Position numbers and translations under genes: made by a program. Below the pieces are notes generated by a model. It saw only the letters and a list, made by a program, of their open reading frames with translations, had not been told where the DNA came from and made no database searches. A stretch of 64,000 bases of DNA, taken from the NCBI GenBank assembly GCA_013297865.1, contig JAAFIP010000002.1, forward strand, positions 310,001 to 374,000, read 5' to 3'. Every line of letters begins with the position of its first letter. The first letter of the stretch is position 1. Positions 35,602 through 44,354 of the stretch are shown piece by piece. The stretch is from Polaromonas sp. (GTDB lineage Bacteria > Pseudomonadota > Gammaproteobacteria > Burkholderiales > Burkholderiaceae_C).

Positions 35602-36459
35602 CTACGACTTGATCAGCGAGGCGATCTTGTCGTCCAGCTCGCTGCTGACCGCCGCGGGCGCAGCCGCAGGGGCGGGGCGTGGGGCGGGGGCGGCCACTGG
35701 CACGACCTGTGCAGTGGGCGGGATGAAGGTGGGCACCGGTTTGCCGCCCGCTACAGCGCGCAGGCGCTGGTGCTCGGCCATCACCTTGGCGGTGTAGCCG
35801 CCCTCGGTGGCGTCGCTGGTCGCGCCCACATACTGGCGCAAGCCGCCTTCGATCGAACCTGCCCGGCTGATGCACTCCTGCAGCACTTTCACGCCTACGC
35901 GTAGATTGGTCACAGGGTCAAAAGCTGCGAATTTGCCGCCAAAGCCGTCGTATTTCTCGGTGTGCACCGTTGTCATCACCTGCATCAGGCCTTGCGCGCC
36001 CACGGGGCTTTGCGCAAAGGGGTTGAAGCTCGACTCGATGGCCATGATGGCCAGGATCAGGGTCGGCTCGATCTTGGTTTTGGCACCCACATCGTAGGCT
36101 TCGGCCACCAGGGCAGAGATCGGCTCCGGAGCGACACGGTATTTTTTGCTCAGCCAGTAGGCCACAGCGGCCTGCTGCTTGGGCAGGTCTTTGGGGTTGG
36201 CAGCGGTGGCGCGTTCAATCGCGTCGGGCTCCAGCTCAATATCGGGCACTGCGGCCACTGGCTGGCGTGCCTGCAGCCAGCCCATCAGGGCGGTTTCACC
36301 CTGCATACGCAGCTCGGGCTTGGCCACCAGGGTGATGGCCACAAAGGCTAGCACCAGACCCACCATGGCAAAGCCATTGTGGGCAATTTCAAAAAACCCA
36401 TGGGCTACATCGGTGGCAAAGGTTCGCACGCCGTGGCCTAACTGGTTTAACTTGTTCAT
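35602..36459 (-). CDS. Membrane-anchored lytic transglycosylase (SLT domain)
   Basis: A 285-residue protein with one N-terminal membrane helix (about residues 30-50), a helical linker and a lysozyme-like SLT domain. The catalytic glutamate is in LAIMAIESSFNPFAQSPVGAQGLMQV (near residue 141), with the GLMQV and later NLRVGVKVLQE motifs of family 1 transglycosylases. A Pro/Ala-rich tail follows. The ATG at 36459 has GAGG upstream; the frame opens with a GTG four codons earlier. It is expected to cut peptidoglycan glycan strands from the periplasmic side of the inner membrane. Confidence 0.88.
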   Translation of the reverse strand: MNKLNQLGHGVRTFATDVAHGFFEIAHNGFAMVGLVLAFVAITLVAKPELRMQGETALMGWLQARQPVAAVPDIELEPDAIERATAANPKDLPKQQAAVAYWLSKKYRVAPEPISALVAEAYDVGAKTKIEPTLILAIMAIESSFNPFAQSPVGAQGLMQVMTTVHTEKYDGFGGKFAAFDPVTNLRVGVKVLQECISRAGSIEGGLRQYVGATSDATEGGYTAKVMAEHQRLRAVAGGKPVPTFIPPTAQVVPVAAPAPRPAPAAAPAAVSSELDDKIASLIKS

Positions 36460-36503
36460 ATCACGCCTCACGCCTTTCTACGCGCGGAACCGTCTTGCAG
36501 CAT

Positions 36504-36697
36504 GCTGTGCATCAAGCACAGTCAGGCGCGCAGCGCGGTACCTCGTTTGGATTGGAAACACAGGTCACTTGCTGGCCGTGCACTCTGTCTGGTGTGGTGC
36601 ACTGATCCTTCCAACAACGCCCTTGCCGGATTCGGCAGCGTTCTAAGGGCATCTTGAGAGATCATGGGTCTCAAGGGTTAGCCCGAAGTTTTTTTGA
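36504..36697 (+). other. Structured intergenic region with terminal T-run (possible second RNA)
   Basis: Several hairpins follow one another: CTGTGC-atcaa-GCACAG (36504-36521), AACGC-cct-TGCCG-gatt-CGGCA-GCGTT (about 36616-36641) and GGGC-at-CTTGAGA-N9-TCTCAAG-ggtta-GCCC, then GAAG and seven T residues. The last hairpin resembles the TTGAACC...GGTTCAAGGGTTA portion of 6S RNA, but no closing stem for a 6S rod was found. On the minus strand the same bases would be the long leader of the lytic transglycosylase gene, so direction is unresolved. Confidence 0.35.
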
Positions 36698-36933
36698 CTA
36701 CGACGAATTGTAGGAGTCTTCTAAATACCCGGTCAAGAATATCAAAGTCACTAAATATACATTTATGACATATAAGACGCTGTTTTGTGCAATTTTGCGC
36801 GTTATCCGCCGCTTGTCGCGCAGAAACCGTCGACTTAGAGGTAAATGCTTAAAACGCCTGAAAGCGCAGTGGGTACTAACCTGCGCAGTTCTGTCAAGAC
36901 GATGGTCCGTCACTCTTTCATACAAAGTCGCAT

Positions 36934-36962
36934 TTGAATATCCGATGGTGCTTGTCTATATT
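36934..36962 (+). promoter_or_regulatory. Sigma-70-like promoter for the candidate small RNA
   Basis: TTGAAT, a 17-base spacer and TATATT, the optimal spacing. The predicted transcription start is about six to seven bases further, right where the first stem-loop of the candidate RNA begins. The area is A/T-rich compared with flanking genes. Confidence 0.55.
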
Positions 36963-36968
36963 GAAGTG

Positions 36969-37125
36969 GTCAGAAGTTCTCTGACATCATCATGTGGGTA
37001 ATCTATTACCCGCTACGCGGTATGGACCTGAAACCTCCCTATCGTGACCCAAGGTGGCATGCAGCTTTGCTGAGCCGCCAAGCCCGGTGGGTGTGGTCAA
37101 CAGACCGTCCATCGGGCTTTCTTTT
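36969..37125 (+). ncRNA. Candidate structured small RNA (or attenuated leader of the DUF349 gene)
   Basis: Four stem-loops in a row start at the predicted transcription start: GTCAGA-N5-TCTGAC (36969-36985), the perfect GGGTAAT-ct-ATTACCC (36996-37011), GGTGGC-at-GCAGC-N3-GCTG-a-GCCGCC (37053-37079), and a terminator hairpin AGCCCGGTGG...CCATCGGGCT (37081-37118) with an inner GGTC-aaca-GACC stem, followed by TTTCTTTT. No coding frame spans it. It ends 125 bases before the DUF349 start codon. No known family (6S, 4.5S, tmRNA, RNase P, common riboswitches) was recognised. It may be a free-standing RNA or a leader with an attenuator. Confidence 0.55.
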
Positions 37126-37250
37126 GCCCAAGCGGGCGAAAACCAGCGAAAATACAGGCCTTGCTGCGGCGCTACAGTGCGCCGTGGACGTATATCGTTC
37201 AGCGTGTGCTGATACTTTATTATCTGCCCACCTGATTGTTTGCATACGCC

Positions 37251-40046
37251 ATGCTGAATTTTTCCATTCTTAAAAAACCCCAAGACTCCGCCGTGCCCGA
37301 TACCCCTGACACCAAAGCTGCCAAATCCCCTGCCTCTGCCGCAGCCCACCCGCTGGACCAGCAAACAGGCGGTGCGTTCAGCGCCCCCACCTCGGGCGAC
37401 CGCGCGGCGCGCGTGCGTGAGTGGATTACCACCAACCCCAGCCCGGAAAAGATGCAGGCGGTCTATAAAGAGCTCAGCGTCAAGGACAAAGGCGCGGCCA
37501 AGCCCTTGCGCGAAAAGCTCGACGAGCTCAAGCGCGCCAGCGCGCAGGAGCATATCGCCGTGGAATGGGCCGACAAGGCCAGTGCCTTGCTAGCCCACAG
37601 CAAACTCAATATTGCCGATGCCCTGGCCTGGCAGCGCGATGCGGCCAAAGCCGGTGCGCCCCTGTCCAAAGAGCCCCTGGCCAGCGTGAAGAGCCAGTTG
37701 TCGGAGCGCGTGAAACTGATTGAAGACCTGCAGCACCGCGCCCAGGTGCAGCGCGAGTCAGCCCTTCTGATGGCCCAGCGCATTGAGGTGCTGTCCACCA
37801 AGCCCCTGGCAGACGCCCAGGCCGCCTGGGAGACGCTGCGCGCCGATGTGACACAGTGGCAGCAGCAGACCGAGACCATGGCCACCGATGCCCAGTGGCC
37901 CAGCGTAGACGCCAAGTTCACCCCCCAGCTGGAGACGGCCAAGTCGCAGCTGCTGACCCTCTGGGAGGCTTTCCAGGCTGCGGTAACGCAAGCCGTGACC
38001 GCCCTGGGCGACGCCTCAGCGCCACTACCGGCCGTGCCCGTGTGGGCCGAGGCCATCCGCGTGGCGCGTGGCGAGGCCGCACCCAAGAGCGAGCGCGCCG
38101 ACAAGCCTGCCAAGCCGAAAATCGACCCCGAGGTGCGCAACCAGTCCACCCAGGTCGTGCGCGAGCTGCTGGCCAAACTGGAGCACGAGCTGGCCGAAGG
38201 CCACGGCAAGGCCAGCGTAGGCGCGGCCAACGCGGTGCGCGCCGCGCTGAAGGACCATGGCGCCAATATCGGCGACCGGCTCGAAGCCGCTGCCCAGCAC
38301 GCGCTGGGCGCCGCCGGCGAGCTGGAGGGCTGGCAGCGCTGGCGCGCCAACCAGATCCGCGAGGAGCTGATCAGCAAAGCCCAAGCTCTGGTGGCCCAGC
38401 CCCTGGGCGGGCGCAAACAGCAGGAGGCCGTGCGCCAGCTGCGCGATGCCTGGAAGCAGACCGACCAGGGCGGCGTGCCCAACCACGGTATGTGGAAGCG
38501 TTTTGACGATGCCTGCAACGAGGCCTACAAACTGGTGGAAGCCTGGCTGGAAAAGGTCAAGGCCGAAGAGGGCGCACACAAAGCCCAGCGTCAGGCCCTG
38601 ATTGACGAAATCAAGGCTTGGACAGCAGCCAACGCCCACCGCACCGACTGGAAAGACATCAACCGCGAGCTGCACCAGCTCAGCGAGAAATGGCGCATGG
38701 GCGGCCATGTGGGCGAAAAAACCTTTGCCGAACTGCAGCCTCTGTACAAAGCCGCCATCAAGGCGGCCCATGGCCCGCTGGAGGCCGCGCAGGCCCAAAG
38801 CCTGGAGCGCCGGCACGCCATGATTGACGAGGCCAACGCGCTGGGTGCGCAGCCGGTCATGCGCATCGACGCTGTCAAAAGCCTGCAGCAGCGCTGGCAG
38901 CACGAGGCGCAAAGCGTGCCGGTGGAGCGCAAGCAGGAGCAAAAACTCTGGGACGCCTTCCGCAAGCCGATTGACGACGCCTTCAACCGCAATAGCGCCG
39001 AGCGCGAGCAGGCCGCCGCCGCCATGAGCGTGCACGACAGAGCCGTGCTCGACGCAGTCAAGGCGCTGGACGACGCCAATGCAAGCGGCGATGCACAAAA
39101 AATCCGCGCTGCCATGGCTGCGCTGGAGGCCGCTGCACGTGGCCAGGCTGCGGCGCAGGCTGCTGCCTCAGCACCCGCTGCCACACCAGTGCCCGCAGTA
39201 CCTGCGCAGGCGTCGGACAACGCTGTTTCAGAAGAAAATACGGCTGCAGACCAACAGAATGTCGCGGGAGCAGCTATTGAAAATATAGCAAACGAAACTG
39301 CAGACAGCGCACCAGAAGATGCCGCGCCAGCGCCCGCAGCGCCTGCTGCGCCCGTTAAGGCAGCCAAGCCCGTGGTCGCCATGCGCGGCGACGACCGCCC
39401 CGGTGCCAAGAAGATCGAACCTGCAGCGGCAGGGCGTTTTGGTGACAAAAAAGGCGGCAAGTTTGGTGAGCGTGGTGCGCCTGGCCGTGCTGCACCTGGC
39501 CGCGGCGATGCACGCAGCGACATGCGTGGTGACCGCGGTGAAGGCCGCGCAGGCAAGTTCGGCGACCGGGCGCAGGAAGACCGTGGCCCACGCCTGTCCA
39601 ACACCGCCTTCTATGCCCAGCGCGATGCGCTGGAGCGCGGCCAGGCCGTGCTGAAAAAGCTGGCCGCCCAGGCGCATGGCGAATCCCTCACCGCCTTGCT
39701 CAGTGCCTGGGAGCAGCGCAGTGCCGACACCCTGCCCAGCGTGCAGGAGCTTGGCCGCAATGTCAGCCCCGCAGCGCGCACAGCCTGGGGCCAGGCGCTG
39801 GCCAAGAGCCCCAGCGGCGACGCTGCCACGTCCTTGCTGCGCATCGAGATGGCTGCGGATGTGCCCACACCCGCTGAGCACATCAGCGCGCGGCGCATGC
39901 TGCAGCTGCAGCTGCTGACCAAACGCAATGACCCCGCGCCCGCCGACACCTGGGCGTTGGACACCACTGCCGTGCTGGGCACAGCCTACGATGCCGCTGC
40001 TGCCAAGCGCTTGCAAAACGCGCTCAAGGCCCTGCTCAGGGCTTAA
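37251..40046 (+). CDS. DUF349 domain-containing protein with Gly/Arg-rich insertion
   Basis: A 931-residue cytoplasmic protein, mostly charged helices, with several DUF349 repeats (blocks such as LRDAWKQTDQGGVPNHGMWKRFDDACNEAY near 405 and LHQLSEKWRMGGHVGEKTF near 475). No signal peptide or membrane segment. Between about 640 and 790 there is an Ala/Pro-rich linker that contains the dispersed element in frame (encoding DQQNVAGAAIENIA) and then a Gly/Arg/Asp-rich RGD-like stretch (GKFGERGAPGRAAPGRGD). The C-terminal helical part resumes at about 785. The start is the ATG at 37251; the TTG at 37236 is rejected. DUF349 proteins have no firmly established function. Confidence 0.85.
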   Translation: MLNFSILKKPQDSAVPDTPDTKAAKSPASAAAHPLDQQTGGAFSAPTSGDRAARVREWITTNPSPEKMQAVYKELSVKDKGAAKPLREKLDELKRASAQEHIAVEWADKASALLAHSKLNIADALAWQRDAAKAGAPLSKEPLASVKSQLSERVKLIEDLQHRAQVQRESALLMAQRIEVLSTKPLADAQAAWETLRADVTQWQQQTETMATDAQWPSVDAKFTPQLETAKSQLLTLWEAFQAAVTQAVTALGDASAPLPAVPVWAEAIRVARGEAAPKSERADKPAKPKIDPEVRNQSTQVVRELLAKLEHELAEGHGKASVGAANAVRAALKDHGANIGDRLEAAAQHALGAAGELEGWQRWRANQIREELISKAQALVAQPLGGRKQQEAVRQLRDAWKQTDQGGVPNHGMWKRFDDACNEAYKLVEAWLEKVKAEEGAHKAQRQALIDEIKAWTAANAHRTDWKDINRELHQLSEKWRMGGHVGEKTFAELQPLYKAAIKAAHGPLEAAQAQSLERRHAMIDEANALGAQPVMRIDAVKSLQQRWQHEAQSVPVERKQEQKLWDAFRKPIDDAFNRNSAEREQAAAAMSVHDRAVLDAVKALDDANASGDAQKIRAAMAALEAAARGQAAAQAAASAPAATPVPAVPAQASDNAVSEENTAADQQNVAGAAIENIANETADSAPEDAAPAPAAPAAPVKAAKPVVAMRGDDRPGAKKIEPAAAGRFGDKKGGKFGERGAPGRAAPGRGDARSDMRGDRGEGRAGKFGDRAQEDRGPRLSNTAFYAQRDALERGQAVLKKLAAQAHGESLTALLSAWEQRSADTLPSVQELGRNVSPAARTAWGQALAKSPSGDAATSLLRIEMAADVPTPAEHISARRMLQLQLLTKRNDPAPADTWALDTTAVLGTAYDAAAAKRLQNALKALLRA
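39242..39289 (+). repeat. Dispersed element, copy 8 (in frame in the DUF349 gene)
   Basis: Full-length plus copy: GGCTGCAGACCAACAG, core with one substitution, then CTATTG-aaa-ATATAGC. It reads through in frame as AADQQNVAGAAIENIAN, nearly the same peptide as in tilS (copy 10). It lies in the linker between helical domains, where an insertion would be tolerated. Confidence 0.9.
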
Positions 40047-40055
40047 GCGTCTGCG

Positions 40056-40919
40056 CTAGGGCGCTGTGCCTGTTTGTCCGCTTGGATAGGGCTTGAAAAA
40101 GCGGTCAAACTGGGCCAGTAGGCGCGGGTGTGCGGCAGCAAAATCATTGCGGCGCACAAAATAGGCCTCGGCCGCCACTGCAAAAAACTCCTCGATGCTG
40201 CTGGTGCCGTAGTGGTCCAGCAAGGGCGCTGGCGTTGCGTTATAGCCAGGCATGTCGCCAAAGCGCTCCCACAGCGCGGCGTGCTCGCAAAACACGCGGT
40301 ATTCCTCCTGCATCACCGCCATCCAGTCGCGCCGCTGCTCTGCTGGCATGGGCGGGCAGCCGTCGGGCGCGCCACTTCGCATGTCCATCACGTGGACAAA
40401 CTCATGGATCACCACGTTGTAGCTGCTGCTGGCGCTGGTGCCCGCATCGGCCACATCGCTCCAGGCCAGCATCAGGGGGCCACCTTCCATGGCTTCTCCG
40501 GTCAGGTTTTCCTGCCATAGGTGCTCCACCCCTGCCTCGTCCACCACGCTGCGCTGCGCGCGCACCTCACCAGCGTGCAGCACGATGCCTACAAAGCTGT
40601 CGTACCAGGCCAAGGCCAGATCGGGTCTGTCGGGGGGTGCGATATGCAACAGCGGCAGGCAGGCCTGCACCGCCACCATCACAGCCTGCGCGTCGCTGAC
40701 TTGCCAGCCGCGTGCGCCGCTGAACTCCTTGTCGTCCAGAAACAGACTGGCCAGGGTGCGCAAGCGCTGCAGGTCCTGCGCGGGCAGCGCGGTGACAAAA
40801 GGCAGCGCTTGGAGGGTCTGCTGCCATAAATCATCACCGATGGCACGCCGCTGCAGGCTGCGCTGCGCTCGCGCCGTGCGCAGGCTCTGGGTCAGCCAAT
40901 TCCAGGCGCGCGCAAGCAA
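40056..40919 (-). CDS. mtfA: Zinc-dependent peptidase MtfA
   Basis: A 287-residue M90-family metallopeptidase; in enterobacteria MtfA binds the repressor Mlc and has aminopeptidase activity. The zinc motif HEFVH is near residue 168 and the downstream SSIEEFFAVAAEAYF segment supplies the third ligand (Glu). The start appears to be TTG at 40919, three bases after the lpxH stop codon; no ATG occurs in the conserved N-terminal part, and coupling to lpxH would explain a weak start. Mlc itself is not encoded nearby. Confidence 0.86.
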   Translation of the reverse strand: MLARAWNWLTQSLRTARAQRSLQRRAIGDDLWQQTLQALPFVTALPAQDLQRLRTLASLFLDDKEFSGARGWQVSDAQAVMVAVQACLPLLHIAPPDRPDLALAWYDSFVGIVLHAGEVRAQRSVVDEAGVEHLWQENLTGEAMEGGPLMLAWSDVADAGTSASSSYNVVIHEFVHVMDMRSGAPDGCPPMPAEQRRDWMAVMQEEYRVFCEHAALWERFGDMPGYNATPAPLLDHYGTSSIEEFFAVAAEAYFVRRNDFAAAHPRLLAQFDRFFKPYPSGQTGTAP

Positions 40920-40922
40920 TGC

Positions 40923-41783
40923 CTAGCTCACATTCAGGCGTTGCACCACAGGGCTATTCTTGTGCAGCGACAGCCGCAGCACCTGCGCACGCGCGGGCGT
41001 GGCCTCAGCGTGCCAGTCCCACAGCACATGGCGCACACCTGCACCCTGGTTGCTGTGCAGCGGGTGGTCTACGCCCTCATGGGTATGGCCATGGATCATG
41101 TGCTGCGCCTGGGCGGCATCCATCCAGTTGCGGGTGTGCGCAGCATCCAGGTCTACCCACGGCTCGCCTTGCTGTTTGCGCGCTTCGCTGTGCGCGCGCA
41201 TCTCGCGCGCCATGCGCTGGCGCTCAGCCAGAGGGCGGGCAAAAAACTCGCTTTGCCAGGCAGCATTGCGCACCTGGGCGCGAAACGCCTGGTACTCCAC
41301 ATCGCCCGTGCACAGCGCGTCGCCATGGCTGAGCAGGAAACGCTGCTGGCCAAAGACCAGCACCGTCGGGTCGGGCAGGCCCTGCATGCCACAGGCCTTG
41401 AGCATGGCCGGGCCCAGCAGGAAATCCCGGTTGCCGTGCATGAAATACAGCGCCTTGCTTTGTGCGCTGTGGTGCAGCACGCGGCGGCAGCGGTCTTCAA
41501 AGGCCAGGCCTTCGTGGCGTGCCAGCAGGTTGGAGTGCGGGTCTTGGCCCAGCACATCATCGCCCACCCACACTTCAAACAAATCGCCCAGGATAAACAC
41601 GGCATCTGCAGGCGTGCTTTGCAGATACTGCCGCCAGGCTAAAAAGCTGGCAGGCTGGCTCTCATGCAGATGCACATCGGAGATGAAATCCACGGTGTGC
41701 CATGCGCTGGGCGCACTCATCTCATGCAGCGGGGCACTCAGGCCAGCGGCGGCAGTCGGTGATGGTGGAGTGGGCTTAGGCAT
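40923..41783 (-). CDS. lpxH: UDP-2,3-diacylglucosamine diphosphatase
   Basis: A 286-residue LpxH, a calcineurin-like phosphoesterase that hydrolyses UDP-2,3-diacylglucosamine to lipid X in lipid A synthesis. Metal-binding motifs in order are DFISDVHLHE (Asp36, His38), LGDLFEVWVGDD, MHGNRDF, LSHGD and HGHTH. The ~30-residue N-terminal extension before the first motif is slightly long; an internal Met22 is an alternative start. It acts peripherally at the inner membrane. Confidence 0.94.
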   Translation of the reverse strand: MPKPTPPSPTAAAGLSAPLHEMSAPSAWHTVDFISDVHLHESQPASFLAWRQYLQSTPADAVFILGDLFEVWVGDDVLGQDPHSNLLARHEGLAFEDRCRRVLHHSAQSKALYFMHGNRDFLLGPAMLKACGMQGLPDPTVLVFGQQRFLLSHGDALCTGDVEYQAFRAQVRNAAWQSEFFARPLAERQRMAREMRAHSEARKQQGEPWVDLDAAHTRNWMDAAQAQHMIHGHTHEGVDHPLHSNQGAGVRHVLWDWHAEATPARAQVLRLSLHKNSPVVQRLNVS

Positions 41784-41838
41784 GCGTTGTGCGGGATATC
41801 TAATGGATGGCCCGCCTGCTGCGCCCGCAAGGCTGCGC

Positions 41839-42345
41839 CTACAGGGCGACCGCCTTGGTCAGCACCACATCGTCCGCAGGCACGTCATCATGAAAGCCTT
41901 TGCGGGTGGTCTTGACCGCGCGGATAGCGTCTACCACATCGGTGCCGGAGACGACTTTGCCAAACACGGCATAGCCCCAGCCCTGGCGGCTGGGCGCGGT
42001 GTGGTTGAGAAAGTCGTTGTCGGCCACGTTGATGAAGAACTGGGCGGTGGCCGAGTGCGGCTCCTGCGTGCGTGCCATGGCCACGGTGTATTTGTTGTTC
42101 TTCAGGCCATTGTTGGCTTCGTTGTCGATAGCGGCGTCTACCGGCTTTTGGGTCATGCCTGGCTCAAAGCCGCCGCCTTGCACCATGAAGCCGTCGATCA
42201 CGCGATGGAACACGGTGTTGTTGTAATGGCCTTTGGCCACATAGGCCATGAAGTTCGCCACCGATTTGGGGGCTTTGTCAGCATCGAGTTCGAGGGTGAC
42301 GGTGCCGTGGCCGGCGATATGGAGTTCGACTTGGGGATTTGCCAT
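41839..42345 (-). CDS. ppiB: Peptidyl-prolyl cis-trans isomerase (cytoplasmic cyclophilin)
   Basis: A 168-residue cyclophilin without a signal peptide, so cytoplasmic PpiB type. Active-site blocks are [16 protein letters not shown] (catalytic Arg), [15 protein letters not shown] and [17 protein letters not shown]. It is six bases downstream of the periplasmic paralogue; the pair probably arose by duplication and is co-transcribed. Confidence 0.94.
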   Translation of the reverse strand: MANPQVELHIAGHGTVTLELDADKAPKSVANFMAYVAKGHYNNTVFHRVIDGFMVQGGGFEPGMTQKPVDAAIDNEANNGLKNNKYTVAMARTQEPHSATAQFFINVADNDFLNHTAPSRQGWGYAVFGKVVSGTDVVDAIRAVKTTRKGFHDDVPADDVVLTKAVAL

Positions 42346-42351
42346 GATGGT

Positions 42352-43047
42352 TTATTTCACGAGGGTTGCAGAAACGATGCTGACGGGTGTTTTGGGCACA
42401 TCGGTGGGGAAAGGACCGCCAGCGCCTGTGGGCACTGCTTTGATTTTTTCCACCACGTCCATGCCGGAGACCACTTTGCCAAATACAGTGTAGCCCCACA
42501 GCTGGGAGGCGCCCAGCAGGTTGGCGCGCGGGACGTTTTCGTAGGTACGGCCCTGGTAGGTGAATTTGGCTACCGGGTCGCCATCAGGGATCAGCACCGG
42601 GTCCAGAAAAGCGTTGTCCACGACGTTGATGAAAAACTGGCTGCTGGCAGACTGCGGGTCGTTGGTGCGCGCCATGGCCAGTGTGCCCACGGTGTTCTTC
42701 AGGCCCTTGGCCAGGGCCTCGCGGCCTTCGTGCGCAATATTGGCGCGGGTTTTCTTCTGCACATAGCTGGCATCGAAACCGCCGCCCTGCACCATGAAGG
42801 TACCGATGACGCGGTGAAAAATGGTGCCGTCGTAATGCTTGTCCTTGACGTACTGCAAAAAGTTTTCCACGGTCTTGGGGGCTTTGTCAGGGTACAGCTC
42901 GACCACGATGTCACCCATTGACGTGGTAATTTTTACCTTGGGCGCAGGGGTGGTCTGTGCCAGTGCGCCAGGTGCTACAGAAAAAATAGCTGCCTGCGCG
43001 AGCAAAACGAGCGCTGCGCGACGAAGTTGCATAAAACGGTAAGCCAT
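42352..43047 (-). CDS. ppiA: Peptidyl-prolyl cis-trans isomerase (periplasmic cyclophilin)
   Basis: A 231-residue cyclophilin with an N-terminal signal peptide (cut near APGALAQ, about residue 30), so an exported PpiA-type folding catalyst. Active-site motifs are [32 protein letters not shown] and [18 protein letters not shown] loop insertion FTYQGRTYENVPRANLLG sits before the last motif. The start overlaps the stop of the L,D-transpeptidase gene by one base; Met6 is an alternative start. Confidence 0.93.
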   Translation of the reverse strand: MAYRFMQLRRAALVLLAQAAIFSVAPGALAQTTPAPKVKITTSMGDIVVELYPDKAPKTVENFLQYVKDKHYDGTIFHRVIGTFMVQGGGFDASYVQKKTRANIAHEGREALAKGLKNTVGTLAMARTNDPQSASSQFFINVVDNAFLDPVLIPDGDPVAKFTYQGRTYENVPRANLLGASQLWGYTVFGKVVSGMDVVEKIKAVPTGAGGPFPTDVPKTPVSIVSATLVK

Positions 43048-44285
43048 CAGCCTATCACTCCTTCAAAAAAGATTTTCCACTGGTTCTGGGTGGCAGGTGA
43101 TCGCAGCCAGTATTGCCGTTTGGTGCTGCCGGTGGTGTAGCCCGCACGCACTTCTGAATAGGTCACCACCATCGTAGCATTTTGGGCGCTCTCGGGAGAA
43201 TACAGGATGGATTGGTCCTTGATCTGCGCGGGTTTGCCTCTGGCTTGGCCGATCTCGTTTTTTACAACCCCTGTCCAGTCGCCCAGGGTTTTGCCGTAGC
43301 TGTTGAAGTCAGCCGTGTAAAACGCCATGGTGCGCGTGAGATCGCCACTGGATTTGGTGCTGCGCCATTGCTCCCAGACGTTTTCAAACGCCTTGGCATC
43401 GGGCACGGATTTGGCAGGGTCCACCCACTGCAGGCTCGGCGCGATGACGACCGGGGTGGTGCGGATCTGTACGGTGGCCAGGATGCGCTGCAGGTCGGGG
43501 TTGGACACGGCCACGCAACCATCGGTGGCCTTCGGCGCGCGGGCAAACTGGTTGCTCGGCACGCCGTGCAGCCAGATGCCACTGCCGGTTTTGCCGCGCC
43601 GCAGGTCATAGGGGTTGGGGTAGTTGATGGGCAGCGCTCCTGCGCCGTACAGGTCCTTGAGGGCGTTGGGGTCAAGCGTGTTGGTGATGAAATACACGCC
43701 CAGCGGTGTGCGCAGGTCGCCCTCGACCGACTTGTCGATGCCCAGCTTGCCAACCGACATGTAAAAGTCAGCAATCAGGCGCAGGCCATTGGCTTCGTTT
43801 TCAAACAGGTACAGGCGTGCGCGCGACGGGTCTACGGCAATAGCGTGCCGGTTGCGCGGTGACAGCTTGACAAACTGGCTGGGCACCATGCCCACGGGCG
43901 GGCGCTCGCGCAGGGCCTTGATGCGCAGCAGCGACTCTTCGCGCAGCTCGGCCAGGGTGCCGGGGGCGGCGGCCCGCACCGTGGCTTCGGGCATGTCGCC
44001 CATGGCTTTGAGCGGGCGGGTCTGGGCCATCAGCAGATCGCCGTGCACCAGCTGGGCCAAGGCGAAATGGGGGTAGTCCTTGACCAGCTGATCCGCCAGC
44101 TTGAGGGCTTCGCGCGTTTGCGCCAGGCCGATGCGCTGGTAGATCTGGATCAGGCGCGCCTCGGCGTCGTAGCCCTTGGCGGGGGCTGCGGCGCTCTTGG
44201 AGCGAAGAGGTTTTTTGGCTGCAACAGCAGGCGTACACAACAGTGCGCTTACCCACAGCGCAACACACAAATGGCGCAACAACAT
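43047..44285 (-). CDS. L,D-transpeptidase family protein (YkuD domain)
   Basis: A 412-residue exported protein. After a signal peptide (about 1-22) comes a region of charged helices, then the YkuD domain with the HGVPSNQFARAPKATDGCVAVSNPDL motif (catalytic Cys near residue 263) and a C-terminal SnoaL/NTF2-like domain (about 295-412, ending TQNQWKIFFEGVIG). YkuD enzymes make 3-3 peptidoglycan cross-links or attach proteins to peptidoglycan. The same C-terminal domain type appears in the next gene, suggesting that they work together. Confidence 0.88.
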   Translation of the reverse strand: MLLRHLCVALWVSALLCTPAVAAKKPLRSKSAAAPAKGYDAEARLIQIYQRIGLAQTREALKLADQLVKDYPHFALAQLVHGDLLMAQTRPLKAMGDMPEATVRAAAPGTLAELREESLLRIKALRERPPVGMVPSQFVKLSPRNRHAIAVDPSRARLYLFENEANGLRLIADFYMSVGKLGIDKSVEGDLRTPLGVYFITNTLDPNALKDLYGAGALPINYPNPYDLRRGKTGSGIWLHGVPSNQFARAPKATDGCVAVSNPDLQRILATVQIRTTPVVIAPSLQWVDPAKSVPDAKAFENVWEQWRSTKSSGDLTRTMAFYTADFNSYGKTLGDWTGVVKNEIGQARGKPAQIKDQSILYSPESAQNATMVVTYSEVRAGYTTGSTKRQYWLRSPATQNQWKIFFEGVIG

Positions 44286-44354
44286 GGGGCTTTAAATCAA
44301 CAGTAGCACATTCAATACCAACACACCCAGAACATTCAACAGCATGCGGATGGC

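Noticed and set aside
40960-42921. 653-codon plus-strand frame
   Set aside because: Antisense shadow of lpxH, ppiB and ppiA, whose proteins carry all expected motifs.
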